A stretch of DNA of 64,000 nucleotides from Longimicrobium sp. (GCA_036387335.1 DASVTZ010000105.1:82923-146922); one strand, 5' to 3'; numbered from the stretch's first letter, positions 43,371-52,470 are shown. Numbers and translations: made by a program. Notes: generated by a model from the letters alone, not told the origin.

Positions 43371-44426
43371 TCACGCACTTCCTTCCTGCTCGTCCGGAAC
43401 CACCTCCACGCCGTCCTCCGCCGGCGCGTCCACGGCCACGTCGTCGCTCTCGCCCTCCCAGCGGCTGGCCACGGCGAGCGCCTGGATGCCGTGCTCGCGC
43501 AGCCACCGCACCACCGGCTCGCGGTAGCCGTGCGTGACCCAGACGCACTCGGCGCCTGTCGCCTCGATCGACGACAGCAGCGACGGCCAGTCCACGTGGT
43601 CAGAGAGGACGAACCCGCGGTCGACGCCCCGCCGCCGGCGCGCGCCGCGGATGCTCATCCACCCCGACGCGAACGCAGCCGACACGGGGCCGAAGCGGCG
43701 CATCCACGGTGTTCCGTTCGCCGACGGCGGCGCGATTACCAGGGCGCGGCTCCAGTCGAAGCCCTTCGGCGCGCCCATCGGGTTGTCGGCCTGGGGGAGG
43801 GGGATGCCGCCGTCGCAGTAGTCCTGGTTCAGCTTGAGCGCGGCGCCGTGCGCGAAGATGGGACCGATGGACGGATCGACACCGGCCAGCATCCGCTGCG
43901 CCTTGCCCAGCGCGTAGCCGAAGAGGAGCGACGCGCGCCCCGCCTCCTGGTTGCCGCGCCACCACGCATCGATCTGCGCGAAGACCTCCGCCTGCGGTCG
44001 CCAGCGGTAGATGGGGAGCCCAAAAGTGCTCTCCGTGACGAAGGTGTGGCAGCGCACCGGCTCGAAGGGCGTGCAGGTGGGGTCCGGCTCCGTCTTGTAG
44101 TCGCCCGACACGACCCACACCTCGCCGCCGCGCTCCACGCGGATCTGCGCGGAGCCCAGGATGTGCCCCGCCGGGTGCAGCGACACCTTGACCCCGCGCA
44201 CGTCGCGCACCTCGCCCCACTCCAGCGTGTCGATGCGCGCGTCGGCGCCCAGGCGCGTCCTCATCACCCGCTCACCCTCGCGCGAGCCCAGGTAGCGCCG
44301 GCACCCCCAGCGCGCGTGGTCGCCGTGCGCGTGCGTGATGATCGCCCGGTCCACGGGGAGCCACGGGTCGATGAAGAAGTCGCCCGCTTCGCAGTACATC
44401 CCCCGGTCGGTAACGCGCAGCAGCAT
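43371..44426 (-). CDS. Ligase-associated DNA exonuclease (metallo-beta-lactamase fold)
   Basis: A 351-residue MBL-fold nuclease: ITHAHGDHARWG (His32, His34, Asp36, His37), HPAGHILGSAQIRVE, VVSGDYKTEPD, FVTESTFGLP and LSDHVDWPSLL, the CPSF-like pattern of the ligase-associated exonuclease. The C-terminal 30 residues are acidic. It acts on DNA ends with the ligase at 40451 and helicase at 35844. A 13-bp perfect hairpin follows upstream genes at 44511. Confidence 0.92.
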   Translation of the reverse strand: MLLRVTDRGMYCEAGDFFIDPWLPVDRAIITHAHGDHARWGCRRYLGSREGERVMRTRLGADARIDTLEWGEVRDVRGVKVSLHPAGHILGSAQIRVERGGEVWVVSGDYKTEPDPTCTPFEPVRCHTFVTESTFGLPIYRWRPQAEVFAQIDAWWRGNQEAGRASLLFGYALGKAQRMLAGVDPSIGPIFAHGAALKLNQDYCDGGIPLPQADNPMGAPKGFDWSRALVIAPPSANGTPWMRRFGPVSAAFASGWMSIRGARRRRGVDRGFVLSDHVDWPSLLSSIEATGAECVWVTHGYREPVVRWLREHGIQALAVASRWEGESDDVAVDAPAEDGVEVVPDEQEGSA

Positions 44427-44510
44427 GGGCGGGTGGCGGTGAGTGGCGATACAGTCTCAAGCGACCGTTCCATGGCGCACGACGCGGGCCGAGCCCGCGC
44501 ACGAAAGCGC

Positions 44511-44542
44511 GGGGCACGGAGAGATGCTCCTCTCCGTGCCCC
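44511..44542 (-). terminator. Terminator hairpin, family E copy 1
   Basis: 13-bp perfect stem GGGGCACGGAGAG / CTCTCCGTGCCCC with a 6-base loop, 29 bp past the stop of the gene at 44571-45986. Shares GGCACGGAGA / TCTCCGTGCC with copies at 47641 and 60385. No T-tract on the minus strand. Confidence 0.7.
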
Positions 44543-44570
44543 AGTCGCCGGCCGGAAGTAGCTGCCGCGT

Positions 44571-45986
44571 CTACTTCCTCCAGAGCACGATGCTCCCGCA
44601 GCCGCTGAGCGGGTCCTGGAACTGCGGCGGCACCTGGGATTCCGAGTATACCTCGATCGCCCCGACGTCCTCCGCCCGCACCAGCACGTCGATGTCGGCG
44701 CCGGCGAGGGCGCGCATCATGAGCCCATCGATGTACACGGTCGGCGCGCAGCTGTCGCCGAACGCGCTGCGCATCAGGAGGACCTCGCCGCCATCCGCCC
44801 CCCGCGCGCGCGCGAGCCCCGGCACCCGGTCCAGCACGTCCGAGATGACAAGCGCGTGCCGCCGCGCGATGTCCTCCGCGGTGATGAAGCGGCCCACGCC
44901 CAGCGAGCGCCGCCTCTCGTCGAAGCCGGCGCGTGCCGCCCGTCCCCCGGAGCGCGCGGTGACCCGGAGCGTGTCCAGCATCGCCGCGAGCCTGGACATG
45001 GTCACGCGCACGGGCCGCGTGCCATCCGCGATGTCGACCACGCGGAGCACCGGGTAGTAGCCGGTCGCTCGCACCTCCAGCACGCGCGTGCCCGAGGGAG
45101 CGCCGGTGAGCGTCCATTCGCCGTTCGCGTCCGCGCGCGTGGGGACGCCGTTCACCACGCTCACCTGCGCCCCGGGCAGCGGCCGTCCACCGTCGGCGGC
45201 GAGCACCGTTCCGCTCAGCCGGCCTGGCCCCGTGCGCGGCCGCGGCCGTGGCGGAACCGTGTCGCCCGGGAGAGCCGTGTCGGCGCGCGCGGCCATCTGC
45301 GCCTCGCCCAGGAACAGCTCGCGCCGCAGGAAGCCCGAGGCGGGGACCTCCGCCTCGATGCGGTCGGTGCCCTGGTCGCCGCGGCTCACCGCCAGGATGA
45401 TCGTGCCCGGCCGGGGCACGTCGCAGAGCAGGAACCCTCCGTTCTCGGCCGTGATCGCGGTGCGCCGCGCCATCCGCCGCGACATCCCTCCGCCGCCGAT
45501 GGAGAGCTCCATCCACTCGCCGGACACGGTGGCGCCCTGCACCGGCGCCCCGCCCTCCGCGGCCCGCACGAAGCCCATCACGATCCCGCCCGTGGCCCCC
45601 TCCGCGCCGCAGAACGCGCTCCTGAGCCGCGCCGGCGCCGGGATGGCGAGATCCGCGCGCACCTCGCCCTGCCCCGCGACCTGCACCTCGCGGGCGATCG
45701 GCTCCAGCCCCAGCGAGTCCAGCACCGGGTGCAGAAAGCCCAGCGCGTATCTCCCCGCCGGCACGTCCGCGAACGAGAACCTCCCCGCCGCATCGGTCGT
45801 GGCCGTCCGCGCATCCGCCGCCGCCCCGATCTGCACCAGCTGCACCGTCGCCTCCCCCAGCGGCCGCCCGGCCACGCTGTCGGTCACCACCCCCCGGATC
45901 GTGGCGCCGGTAGCCGCCTGCTGCGCGGCCAGAGGCGCAGCGCACAGCAGCCCGAGCGCGAGCGGCAGGTAGCGGAAAAGTCGCAT
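44571..45986 (-). CDS. Carboxypeptidase-regulatory-domain protein with TonB plug and no barrel
   Basis: A 471-residue exported protein with a signal peptide (YLPLALGLLCAAPLAAQ). Two or three CarboxypepD_reg-like beta domains (IRGVVTDSVAGRPLGEATVQ; LSGTVLAADGGRPLPGAQV) span about 25-330. A plug-like domain follows (FITAEDIARRHALVISDVLD, about 365-470) that ends in IEVYSESQVPPQFQDPLSGC without a beta-barrel. Such barrel-less forms occur in this lineage and may act as periplasmic or outer-membrane accessory proteins. Probably not a transporter on its own. Confidence 0.78.
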   Translation of the reverse strand: MRLFRYLPLALGLLCAAPLAAQQAATGATIRGVVTDSVAGRPLGEATVQLVQIGAAADARTATTDAAGRFSFADVPAGRYALGFLHPVLDSLGLEPIAREVQVAGQGEVRADLAIPAPARLRSAFCGAEGATGGIVMGFVRAAEGGAPVQGATVSGEWMELSIGGGGMSRRMARRTAITAENGGFLLCDVPRPGTIILAVSRGDQGTDRIEAEVPASGFLRRELFLGEAQMAARADTALPGDTVPPRPRPRTGPGRLSGTVLAADGGRPLPGAQVSVVNGVPTRADANGEWTLTGAPSGTRVLEVRATGYYPVLRVVDIADGTRPVRVTMSRLAAMLDTLRVTARSGGRAARAGFDERRRSLGVGRFITAEDIARRHALVISDVLDRVPGLARARGADGGEVLLMRSAFGDSCAPTVYIDGLMMRALAGADIDVLVRAEDVGAIEVYSESQVPPQFQDPLSGCGSIVLWRK

Positions 45987-46139
45987 GGGAGACGGCGTTC
46001 GGTGGGAGGTAGGGCGGGCAAGAAAGCACTAGTTTGGTGTCTCGAGGGCGCGGTGGCAATGAAGTTGGGCGATGCAGGCGAGGCGGTAGGCAGCGCGCTC
46101 GGCTGCAAGCGTCGCGGAAGATGCGCGAGCGCACAACCG

Positions 46140-46168
46140 TTGCTGTCGGTTCGGGGATGTACTACACT
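46140..46168 (+). promoter_or_regulatory. Predicted promoter of the Xre/RES toxin-antitoxin operon
   Basis: TTGCTG (46140-46145), 17-bp spacer, TACACT (46163-46168). It lies 27 bp before the GTG start of the antitoxin, leaving a short leader with a good AGGAG site at 46187-46191. Autoregulation by the antitoxin would be expected from the family. Confidence 0.55.
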
Positions 46169-46195
46169 GCATTCAGAATCCAATCCAGGAGCGCC

Positions 46196-46600
46196 GTGTC
46201 CAGACCATTGCCACAGCCCCCTGCGCCAGACCCTGAAAAGGTGGCGCAAGCCTCTCTACGGACCTTCTTCCGCATCGCCGACGCGTGGAAGCTCGGTGTC
46301 GACGAGCAGATGACGCTGCTGGGCATCACCTCCCGGTCCACGTATTTCAAGTGGAAGAAGGAGGGGACCGACCGGCTCTCCCGCGACACGCTGGAGCGTC
46401 TATCCTACCTTTTCGGCATCTACAAGGCCCTGCAGACGCTTCTTCCCGCCCCCGACGCCGCGGACGGCTGGGTCCGGCGGCCGAACGATGCGCCGCTCTT
46501 CCACGGCCGGTCGGCGCTCGAGAGGATGCTCTCCGGAAACGTCGCGGACCTTTACGTGGTTCGGCAGTATCTCGACGCGCAGCGCGGCGGATGGGCGTAG
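46196..46600 (+). CDS. Xre/MbcA/ParS-type antitoxin
   Basis: A 134-residue antitoxin from GTG 46196, which has AGGAG 4 bases upstream and gives the usual family length. A longer ATG frame from 46034 is not supported. The helix-turn-helix region contains KLGVDEQMTLLGITSRSTYF and the C-terminal MbcA/ParS toxin-binding domain contains LERMLSGNVADLYVVRQYL. It would neutralise the RES toxin encoded by the overlapping gene and repress the promoter. Confidence 0.88.
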   Translation: MSRPLPQPPAPDPEKVAQASLRTFFRIADAWKLGVDEQMTLLGITSRSTYFKWKKEGTDRLSRDTLERLSYLFGIYKALQTLLPAPDAADGWVRRPNDAPLFHGRSALERMLSGNVADLYVVRQYLDAQRGGWA

Positions 46601-47277
46601 ATCCGGCGTCCATCCGGCTCCAGGAGGTCCGTTGGCATCCGTGTTTCCGGATCATTCCGGCGCGGTTCCCGCCTATCGACCTTTTTGAGCGCGTGGCCGA
46701 ACCGGCCGACCTGGATGCGGTGCTGTACGTAGAATCGCTCACCAACGACCGCCTTCGTGCCGAGGTGGGCGAGCTGGACCTGCTTCCGCGCGAGGACTGG
46801 ATCTCCGGACCCGGCACCGCCTACATCATGGCTGCCTTTACGCACGTGGCGCCGACCGGGGGCCGATTCACCGACGGAACCTTTGGTGCGTATTACGCCG
46901 CGGCCGAACTCGCCACCGCCGTCGCCGAGACCGTTTACCACCGGGAGCGGTTCATGGCGAGTACACGCGAGAAACCCGCTCAGCTGGACATGCGCGTTCT
47001 CCGCGCCGACCTGGACGGGGAGCTGCACGACCTCCGCGGCGCATCGGGCGAGCTGTATCACCCGTCAGACTACTCGGCCTCGCAAGCCATCGCCCGCACC
47101 CTGCGCGCGGCGCGATCATGGGGCGTGCTTTACGACAGCGTGCGCAATCCCGGAGGGGCATGTGCGGCGGTCTTGCGCCCTGCCGCGCTCTCTCGCTGTC
47201 GCCAGGCGGAGCACCTGGCCTACCTATGGGATGGTACCCGCATCGCCCACGTCATCAAGAAGACGCTATTGAGATGA
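46591..47277 (+). CDS. RES domain toxin
   Basis: A 228-residue protein with the RES fold residues: WHPCFRIIPARFPPIDLF contains the first conserved Arg, GRFTDGTFGAYYAA the RES core with Tyr, AVAETVYHRERFM the Glu, and LRADLDGELHDLRG and YSASQAIARTLR the end of the domain. RES toxins deplete NAD+, related to ADP-ribosyltransferases. Overlaps the antitoxin stop by 10 bp, as expected for a co-translated pair. Confidence 0.9.
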   Translation: MGVDPASIRLQEVRWHPCFRIIPARFPPIDLFERVAEPADLDAVLYVESLTNDRLRAEVGELDLLPREDWISGPGTAYIMAAFTHVAPTGGRFTDGTFGAYYAAAELATAVAETVYHRERFMASTREKPAQLDMRVLRADLDGELHDLRGASGELYHPSDYSASQAIARTLRAARSWGVLYDSVRNPGGACAAVLRPAALSRCRQAEHLAYLWDGTRIAHVIKKTLLR

Positions 47278-47334
47278 CGCGCCCGGTGCGCAGCTCGCCC
47301 ACACCTGCCGCTCCGGCGCGACGTAGAGTCGTTC

Positions 47335-47607
47335 ATGGCCACCTACGCGCCCGACGCGATCCACTGGGAATATCCCGCGGACACCGTCTTTGCCGGCGCC
47401 GCGCGAATCCGCGGCCACTACGCGGAGCTCTTCGCCGACCCTGACGCCACGCGGCTGCACGCCGAGGTACGCAGCCGCATCGTCAAAGGCCGGTTCGTGA
47501 TCGACGAAGAGCACGTGACCGGGCTCCCGGGCGAGGATCTGCACGTGAGCGTCATCATCTACGAAGTCGTGAACGGCCGGATCCGGAACGCGTGGTTCAT
47601 GAACTAG
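47335..47607 (+). CDS. SnoaL/NTF2-like protein, possibly 5' truncated
   Basis: A 90-residue open frame starting MATYAPDAIHWEYPADTVFA with a C-terminal VSVIIYEVVNGRIRNAWFMN, typical of SnoaL-like NTF2-fold proteins, which are usually 110-130 residues. In-frame codons before the ATG (RRDVESF) look like family sequence, but the frame meets a stop (the toxin's TGA) without another ATG. So the gene may have lost its beginning, or an alternative start is used. A related 3' fragment lies at 53899-53976. Confidence 0.65.
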   Translation: MATYAPDAIHWEYPADTVFAGAARIRGHYAELFADPDATRLHAEVRSRIVKGRFVIDEEHVTGLPGEDLHVSVIIYEVVNGRIRNAWFMN

Positions 47608-47640
47608 ACGAACACCGCCGGGACGGTTCCGACAAAGCTC

Positions 47641-47675
47641 GGAGGCACGGGGATCTACGTCTCCGTGCCTCCGTT
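47641..47675. terminator. Terminator hairpin, family E copy 2
   Basis: 13-bp stem GGAGGCACGGGGA / TCTCCGTGCCTCC with one G.T pair, between the convergent SnoaL-like gene and the TonB-dependent receptor gene. Works in both directions. Confidence 0.75.
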
Positions 47676-47691
47676 CTCCATCGCGCGCGCC

Positions 47692-50600
47692 TCAGAAGTC
47701 GGGCGAGGACGTTATCTGCTGCGGAGGGTGAGGCACGAAGTCCGCTCCCGGATTTCTGAACTCCCCCGGTAGCTTCGCCCACTGCTCCGGCGTGAGCAGG
47801 GACCGGGCGATCCCGGCTCCCTCGTTCCGCAGGGCCACCGCCTGCCGCGCCAGGTCGCGCACCTGCGCCTCGCCGGTACGCGGGGCGCGGGGCTGCTGCA
47901 CGGCGACGGCCGAGACGAAAGCATCCAGCACGCCCTCGATCCGTGGGGAGAGAGAATCCGCACCCTGCTGGAGCCGCTTCGCCTGCGCGGGCGTCAGGTA
48001 AAGGTGCCGCGGGGCGTCGAGGAGCAGTACCTCGGCGGGAAGGTTGGGGAGCTGCCGCTGCAGGTGGAGCCGCACGTTGGGAGGGGAGAGCGCCTGATCC
48101 CGTCCGCTCGCTTCGTTCATCCCCTTCCGGAAAGCCGTCAGCACCCGGTCCGTTCCCAGGACCACCCGCGCCTGCAGGCTGATCGTGAACGGCGCACGGT
48201 TCAGGAAGCCGTGCTCGGTCGCCCTGCCGAAGCGCGGATTGACGGAGTAGCGGAAGCGGCGCGACTCAGGATCGAACCCGCGCACGGTGAGGAGCGTGTT
48301 GTCCACCGACGTCAGCTGTCCCCAGCCGCGAAGGTCGTCCGGGCCGTGCACGAGGTAGTCGAGCCCCGACGTGACGTTGCGTGCGGCGAGCCAGACGGTC
48401 ACCCGCCGGTGGGGAGAGTCGTCGATCCGCGCCCCGAACTGGAACCTCGCGTTCAGGTCGAGCGACGGGGACCAGCCTGTGCTGCAGCTGTTGTGCGCCG
48501 CCACGCTGCCAGCCTGGGCGCGGAGGCAACTGCGGACGCCGGGGGGCGCATCACGGAGGAGCTCCTCCATCCCCCGCGCCACCACTTCGTCCGCGGCGGC
48601 GGAACCGAAGATGTACGCACGGTCGTTGCGGGCGCCGTCCCCGTTCACATCCCCCGCCGACATGGGGGTGAAGGGCGTGCCGGAGGCGAGGCGTCCCAAC
48701 ACGGACAGGGTGAGCCATGCCGACCGGCGCCATTCCGCGAAGCCCTGCAGCATGTGACGCGGCGTATAGGGCGCGGGGCTCCACTCCACCCGGAGGGGAT
48801 CGCCCGCGGTGCTCGCGAACGCGGCCCCGGGCGCGCTCAGCGCCCCCACTGTCTGGCGCGCATCCGTCCAGGTGTAGCCGGTCTCGGCCCGCGCCTGTCC
48901 GAAGAACCGGGATACCTTCGCGCTCAGCTGCACCGTCCGCGAGCGCCCGCCCCCCGTGACCTCGCGCACCGTTCCCAGCTCCGCGAACCGCCGCGACGCG
49001 GTGAGAGAGGCCTGTCCGCTGCCGGGATCGATCGCGTCCGTGCCTACGTACACGGGTCGCCCGCCCTCTTCCGTGTTGAAGAAGGCGGGCTCCGCGCGCA
49101 GGTTACGGTCGAACGCCATCGGCTGGTTGACGCCCCGGAGCCAGGCGGCGGTGAAGTTCCAGATCACGCCGTTGCTCAGCAGCCCCTGCCCATTGAGCGA
49201 AGCGCGCCACACACGCGGGGGCGCGAAGTCAGGAGCGAAGAGCGTCACGCGAGGCTGGCGGCTGGCGAACGTCGCTGATCCGTCGGCACAGGCTAAAGGG
49301 ATCGCTTCCGGACCCGCGCGGAACGCGGCCCAGTCCGGCGCCGGGGCGGCGGGCCCGATGCAGACCAGTTCCGCCGCCCGGGGGGGCCCCGCCTCGTACA
49401 GCCCCGCGCCGAGCGCCGGGAGCGGCACCACGCCTACGAACTCGCCGATCCCGCCTTGGAGCGCGGTCTTCCCCTGCGGCCCGCGGTCCCACGGCATCCG
49501 CCTCTCGAACGCGAACCCGACCCGCGGGCTCAGGCGCCAGGGTGAGGGCACCATCCCCGGCGCACGGGCGAAGCGAGTCTCCACCGCGGGATGGACGGAT
49601 GACTCTCCCGGATACCAAAACCGCTCGGCGCGGATCCCGTAGCTGAGCTGCAGGCCGCCCGCACGCCAGCGATCGTCCATGAAAAGCGCCGCGCGCCGCC
49701 CCTCCACGTTGCGCTCCGCCGTGTCGAGCGAACGGGTGAAGAGCGCGGGACGGCCGAGCTCCAGATCGTGCAGGCTGGAGAAGGCGAAGCTGCCGTAGCT
49801 GGCGCGCCGCAGCCAGGTGTATTGCTGCACTCCGAACTCCCCGCCCACGCGCAGGCGATGGTTCTCGCCGGGAGTCATCACCACCAGTTGGTCGGAGAGC
49901 TCGAACGAGCGCTGCCGCGTTCCGCCCGCGGCGAACGGGTTCCCGGCGAATCGCAGGACGGCCACATCGCTCGCATCGGCCGCGGTCGAGGAGGCGACGT
50001 TCACCTCCCCGACCGGCACCGGATCGGATGCGGAGCGCACGTTGGAGCCGTTGGACAGGTGAAGCTTGAACTCGTTGGCCACCCGTGCGCCGCCCGAGCC
50101 GAGCTGGGCCAGCACTCCGTAGTTTGAACCCTGGAGCCTGGACCCGGTCCCCTCCACCGCGAACAGTGAACCGTCGTCCGACTGCCGCGTCCGCTGCCCG
50201 TTCATGCGCAACGTGAGGGCATGCCGACGCGAAAGCACTGCGTCCAGGCGTACGAGCCCCACCCCGACCTCGGACTCGGAACTCGAGAGCCGTGCCGCTT
50301 CGGGCCGCAGCGCCGCGGTCACCTCGAGGAAGCGTCGGAGGCTGTCGGGGCTGACCCCGAGCCCCTGCAAGCTCCCGAGCCCGATGTCGCCGAGAGAGAG
50401 CACAGGTGCGGCGGTCCGGCGAAGGGTGAATGCCCCGAACGCGAAGACTCGGTCGCGGACGAGCGCACCCCCCGCCCCGGCGTCCACACCCCGGTGGGTA
50501 GCGCGGCGCTGAAGCGCCTCCGGCACGTCGCCGTACTGCAGCCGCGGATCCAGTCCTTCCAGACGGACAGTCGCTCCCCATTCATTCCCCGCGTGCTGCG

Positions 50601-51318
50601 TGCGCACGTCGAGCTGTCCGCCCGTGAACCGGCCGCGGGCTACGTCAAAGGTGTTGGTGATGACCTCGACCGAACGGATCGCCTCGCGCGGAACCAGGCC
50701 GGACCCGAAGGATGCGCCGTCGAGTGTCAGGTGGGTCTGGTCCGGTGCCTGGCCGGCGATGGAAACCCCCGGGCCGTCCGGCGTCGGGCTATGAGCGATC
50801 CCCACCTGGCGCGCGGCCAGATCTGAAAGGTGGTCGGAGCCCAGCGGCTCCTCCCGCATCTGAACCCCCGAGCGCGACTGATCGACGGAGCCGGGGGTCC
50901 ACTTCGTGGCGGCGGCCACGGACAGGCGCGGGGCCCGGACCAGGAGAGGCTGAAGAGGCACCACCCGCAGGCCAAGGGCGAAGTTGACGGTGAGCCCCTC
51001 GCCGTCACCCACCGCCCGGGCCAGCACCCTCGTAGCCGGGTTGAGGCCCGGCGATTCCACCGAGACCACGTAGCTGGCGCCGCCGGGAAGGCGCAGCTGG
51101 TAGGTTCCGCTCGAGTCCGCGCGTGCCTCGAACCTCTGGCCCGCCGCGGTGGTCACCTGCACGCGCGCCCCGGCGGCCGCTGCGCCGTCGGGGCGAGTCA
51201 CGCGACCGCCAAGGCGCACCACCTCCTGCGCATGGCTGGCGACAGGCAGGGCCAGGAGGCCGGCCGCCACGGCCGCCGCTCGCGCGAGCCGGCCGGCGCC
51301 GCGGAACGGGAGAGACAT
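47692..51318 (-). CDS. TonB-dependent receptor with C-terminal LTxxQ/Spy-like extension
   Basis: A 1208-residue outer-membrane protein: signal peptide (AAVAAGLLALPVASHAQ), CarboxypepD_reg domain (about 35-115), plug (SDLAARQVGIAHSPTPDG; VSIAGQAPDQTHLTLDGASF, about 160-245) and a long barrel with many aromatic beta strands. The last 140 residues leave the barrel and form a helical domain (NLPAEVLLLDAPRHLYLTPA to LLTPEQWAKLPGEF) with LTPEQ repeats like the Spy/CpxP periplasmic chaperones. It is the last gene of a run with a PDZ protein, DsbA-like protein and Cys-peptide. Confidence 0.86.
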   Translation of the reverse strand: MSLPFRGAGRLARAAAVAAGLLALPVASHAQEVVRLGGRVTRPDGAAAAGARVQVTTAAGQRFEARADSSGTYQLRLPGGASYVVSVESPGLNPATRVLARAVGDGEGLTVNFALGLRVVPLQPLLVRAPRLSVAAATKWTPGSVDQSRSGVQMREEPLGSDHLSDLAARQVGIAHSPTPDGPGVSIAGQAPDQTHLTLDGASFGSGLVPREAIRSVEVITNTFDVARGRFTGGQLDVRTQHAGNEWGATVRLEGLDPRLQYGDVPEALQRRATHRGVDAGAGGALVRDRVFAFGAFTLRRTAAPVLSLGDIGLGSLQGLGVSPDSLRRFLEVTAALRPEAARLSSSESEVGVGLVRLDAVLSRRHALTLRMNGQRTRQSDDGSLFAVEGTGSRLQGSNYGVLAQLGSGGARVANEFKLHLSNGSNVRSASDPVPVGEVNVASSTAADASDVAVLRFAGNPFAAGGTRQRSFELSDQLVVMTPGENHRLRVGGEFGVQQYTWLRRASYGSFAFSSLHDLELGRPALFTRSLDTAERNVEGRRAALFMDDRWRAGGLQLSYGIRAERFWYPGESSVHPAVETRFARAPGMVPSPWRLSPRVGFAFERRMPWDRGPQGKTALQGGIGEFVGVVPLPALGAGLYEAGPPRAAELVCIGPAAPAPDWAAFRAGPEAIPLACADGSATFASRQPRVTLFAPDFAPPRVWRASLNGQGLLSNGVIWNFTAAWLRGVNQPMAFDRNLRAEPAFFNTEEGGRPVYVGTDAIDPGSGQASLTASRRFAELGTVREVTGGGRSRTVQLSAKVSRFFGQARAETGYTWTDARQTVGALSAPGAAFASTAGDPLRVEWSPAPYTPRHMLQGFAEWRRSAWLTLSVLGRLASGTPFTPMSAGDVNGDGARNDRAYIFGSAAADEVVARGMEELLRDAPPGVRSCLRAQAGSVAAHNSCSTGWSPSLDLNARFQFGARIDDSPHRRVTVWLAARNVTSGLDYLVHGPDDLRGWGQLTSVDNTLLTVRGFDPESRRFRYSVNPRFGRATEHGFLNRAPFTISLQARVVLGTDRVLTAFRKGMNEASGRDQALSPPNVRLHLQRQLPNLPAEVLLLDAPRHLYLTPAQAKRLQQGADSLSPRIEGVLDAFVSAVAVQQPRAPRTGEAQVRDLARQAVALRNEGAGIARSLLTPEQWAKLPGEFRNPGADFVPHPPQQITSSPDF

Positions 51319-51341
51319 CGAGGAAACGCCCGGCGGTCGCG

Positions 51342-51755
51342 TCAGGGCTTCGCCGGCGGAGCCCCCGCCACGATCACCACCTCCCGCACCTGCGGCCCGC
51401 GCTGCACGCGCAGCGTGTACCGGCGGCCCGGTGTAGCGTCACGGAACCGCCTCCCGCGCTCGAGCGTGTCCTGCCCGTCAATCGACAGGATCGTGTCGTT
51501 GGGGACAAGGCCCGCACGGGCGGCTGGCGAGCCCTCGTCCACGCCTGTCACCACGGGCCGCTCACCGCTGCGAAGCGATAGCGTGAATCCAAAAGAGGCC
51601 GTGGGAGGCCGCGGATTGTTCCGGGTCCCAGAAATGGTGCCCGGAGCGGCCGCCTCGCTGGGCGCTGGCTGGGGCGGGGGCGGTTGCTGCGCGCGGGCAC
51701 AGCCCGCGAACGCGAGGGTCAGCGCGAGCGCGGACAGGGAGCTTCTGGTTTGCAT
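51342..51755 (-). CDS. PDZ domain lipoprotein
   Basis: A 137-residue protein from ATG 51755 with a probable lipoprotein signal (ALALTLAFAGC, Cys near 17). A proline/alanine-rich linker is followed by a single PDZ domain (FGFTLSLRSG, VDEGSPAARAGLVPNDTILS, IDGQDTLERG). PDZ domains bind C-terminal tails. It lies between the receptor and DsbA-like genes, and the overlapping extension to 51794 is disregarded. Likely periplasmic, binding partner unknown. Confidence 0.78.
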   Translation of the reverse strand: MQTRSSLSALALTLAFAGCARAQQPPPPQPAPSEAAAPGTISGTRNNPRPPTASFGFTLSLRSGERPVVTGVDEGSPAARAGLVPNDTILSIDGQDTLERGRRFRDATPGRRYTLRVQRGPQVREVVIVAGAPPAKP

Positions 51756-51783
51756 GAGCCTGAGGGATGTTTTGGAGAGGCGC

Positions 51784-52470
51784 CTACTCGGCACGGGTAC
51801 GGGTACCGCGCTGCGCGAATCGCTGGACGTAGGCGCGCAGAGTGTCGAGCGGGGGTGCGCCGGTCAGCCGGTACTGGTTGATGAGCAGTGTGGGCGTAGC
51901 GGCCACGCGGAGGCGACCGCCGGCCAACGTGTCGTCCCGGATCGCGGGATGCGCCTTCACGCGGTCCATGCAACGCTCGAAGGCGCCAGAGTCAGCGATG
52001 CCGGCGAGCTCCGCGAACCTGCCCCAGCGCAGTTGCCCGATCGATTCCTGCTCGCGGTAAATCGCGTCGTGCATCTCCCAGAACCGTCCCTGCTCGGCGG
52101 CGCACTCGCTGGCGCGCGCGGCGGCGACCGCGTGCGGGTGGATGCGTAGCGGGTAGTGACGATAGACCACCGCCACCTCCCTGGGGTGCAGCGCGCGCAG
52201 CGAGTCCAGCCGGGCCGCGATGACTCGGCAGAATGGGCACTGGAAGTCGGAGAACTCCACGACAGTCACCGGCGCGGCGTCAGGGCCCACGCGGTGCGTC
52301 CCTTCGTCCGCATACACGCGCCAGTCCGCCACGGTCCCGGCAAGGGATCGTTCGACGGCCTCCGCCGATGGCGACATCAGCTCGCGCCGCACCAGGAGCC
52401 CGGTCACCAACAGAGCGCAGAACACAAGCACGCCGGTAAAGACGTTTTGCAGCAGATCCGTCTTTTTCAT
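51784..52470 (-). CDS. DsbA-like membrane-anchored thioredoxin-fold oxidoreductase
   Basis: A 228-residue protein: N-terminal anchor (VFTGVLVFCALLVTGLLV, about 9-26), then the DsbA/Thioredoxin_4 domain with active site FSDFQCPFC (CPFC), RHYPLRIHPHAVAAARA, and the cis-Pro loop VAATPTLLINQYRLTG. A dithiol oxidase in the periplasm. The cysteine-rich exported peptide gene lies 213 bp upstream on the same strand, an obvious candidate substrate. ATG 52470 is used; upstream extension to 52623 lacks a ribosome site and signal. Confidence 0.86.
   Translation of the reverse strand: MKKTDLLQNVFTGVLVFCALLVTGLLVRRELMSPSAEAVERSLAGTVADWRVYADEGTHRVGPDAAPVTVVEFSDFQCPFCRVIAARLDSLRALHPREVAVVYRHYPLRIHPHAVAAARASECAAEQGRFWEMHDAIYREQESIGQLRWGRFAELAGIADSGAFERCMDRVKAHPAIRDDTLAGGRLRVAATPTLLINQYRLTGAPPLDTLRAYVQRFAQRGTRTRAE

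Noticed and set aside
46034..46195. Longer antitoxin from ATG 46034 or 46157
   Set aside because: A good AGGAG lies directly before GTG 46196, and the promoter -10 lies downstream of both earlier starts.
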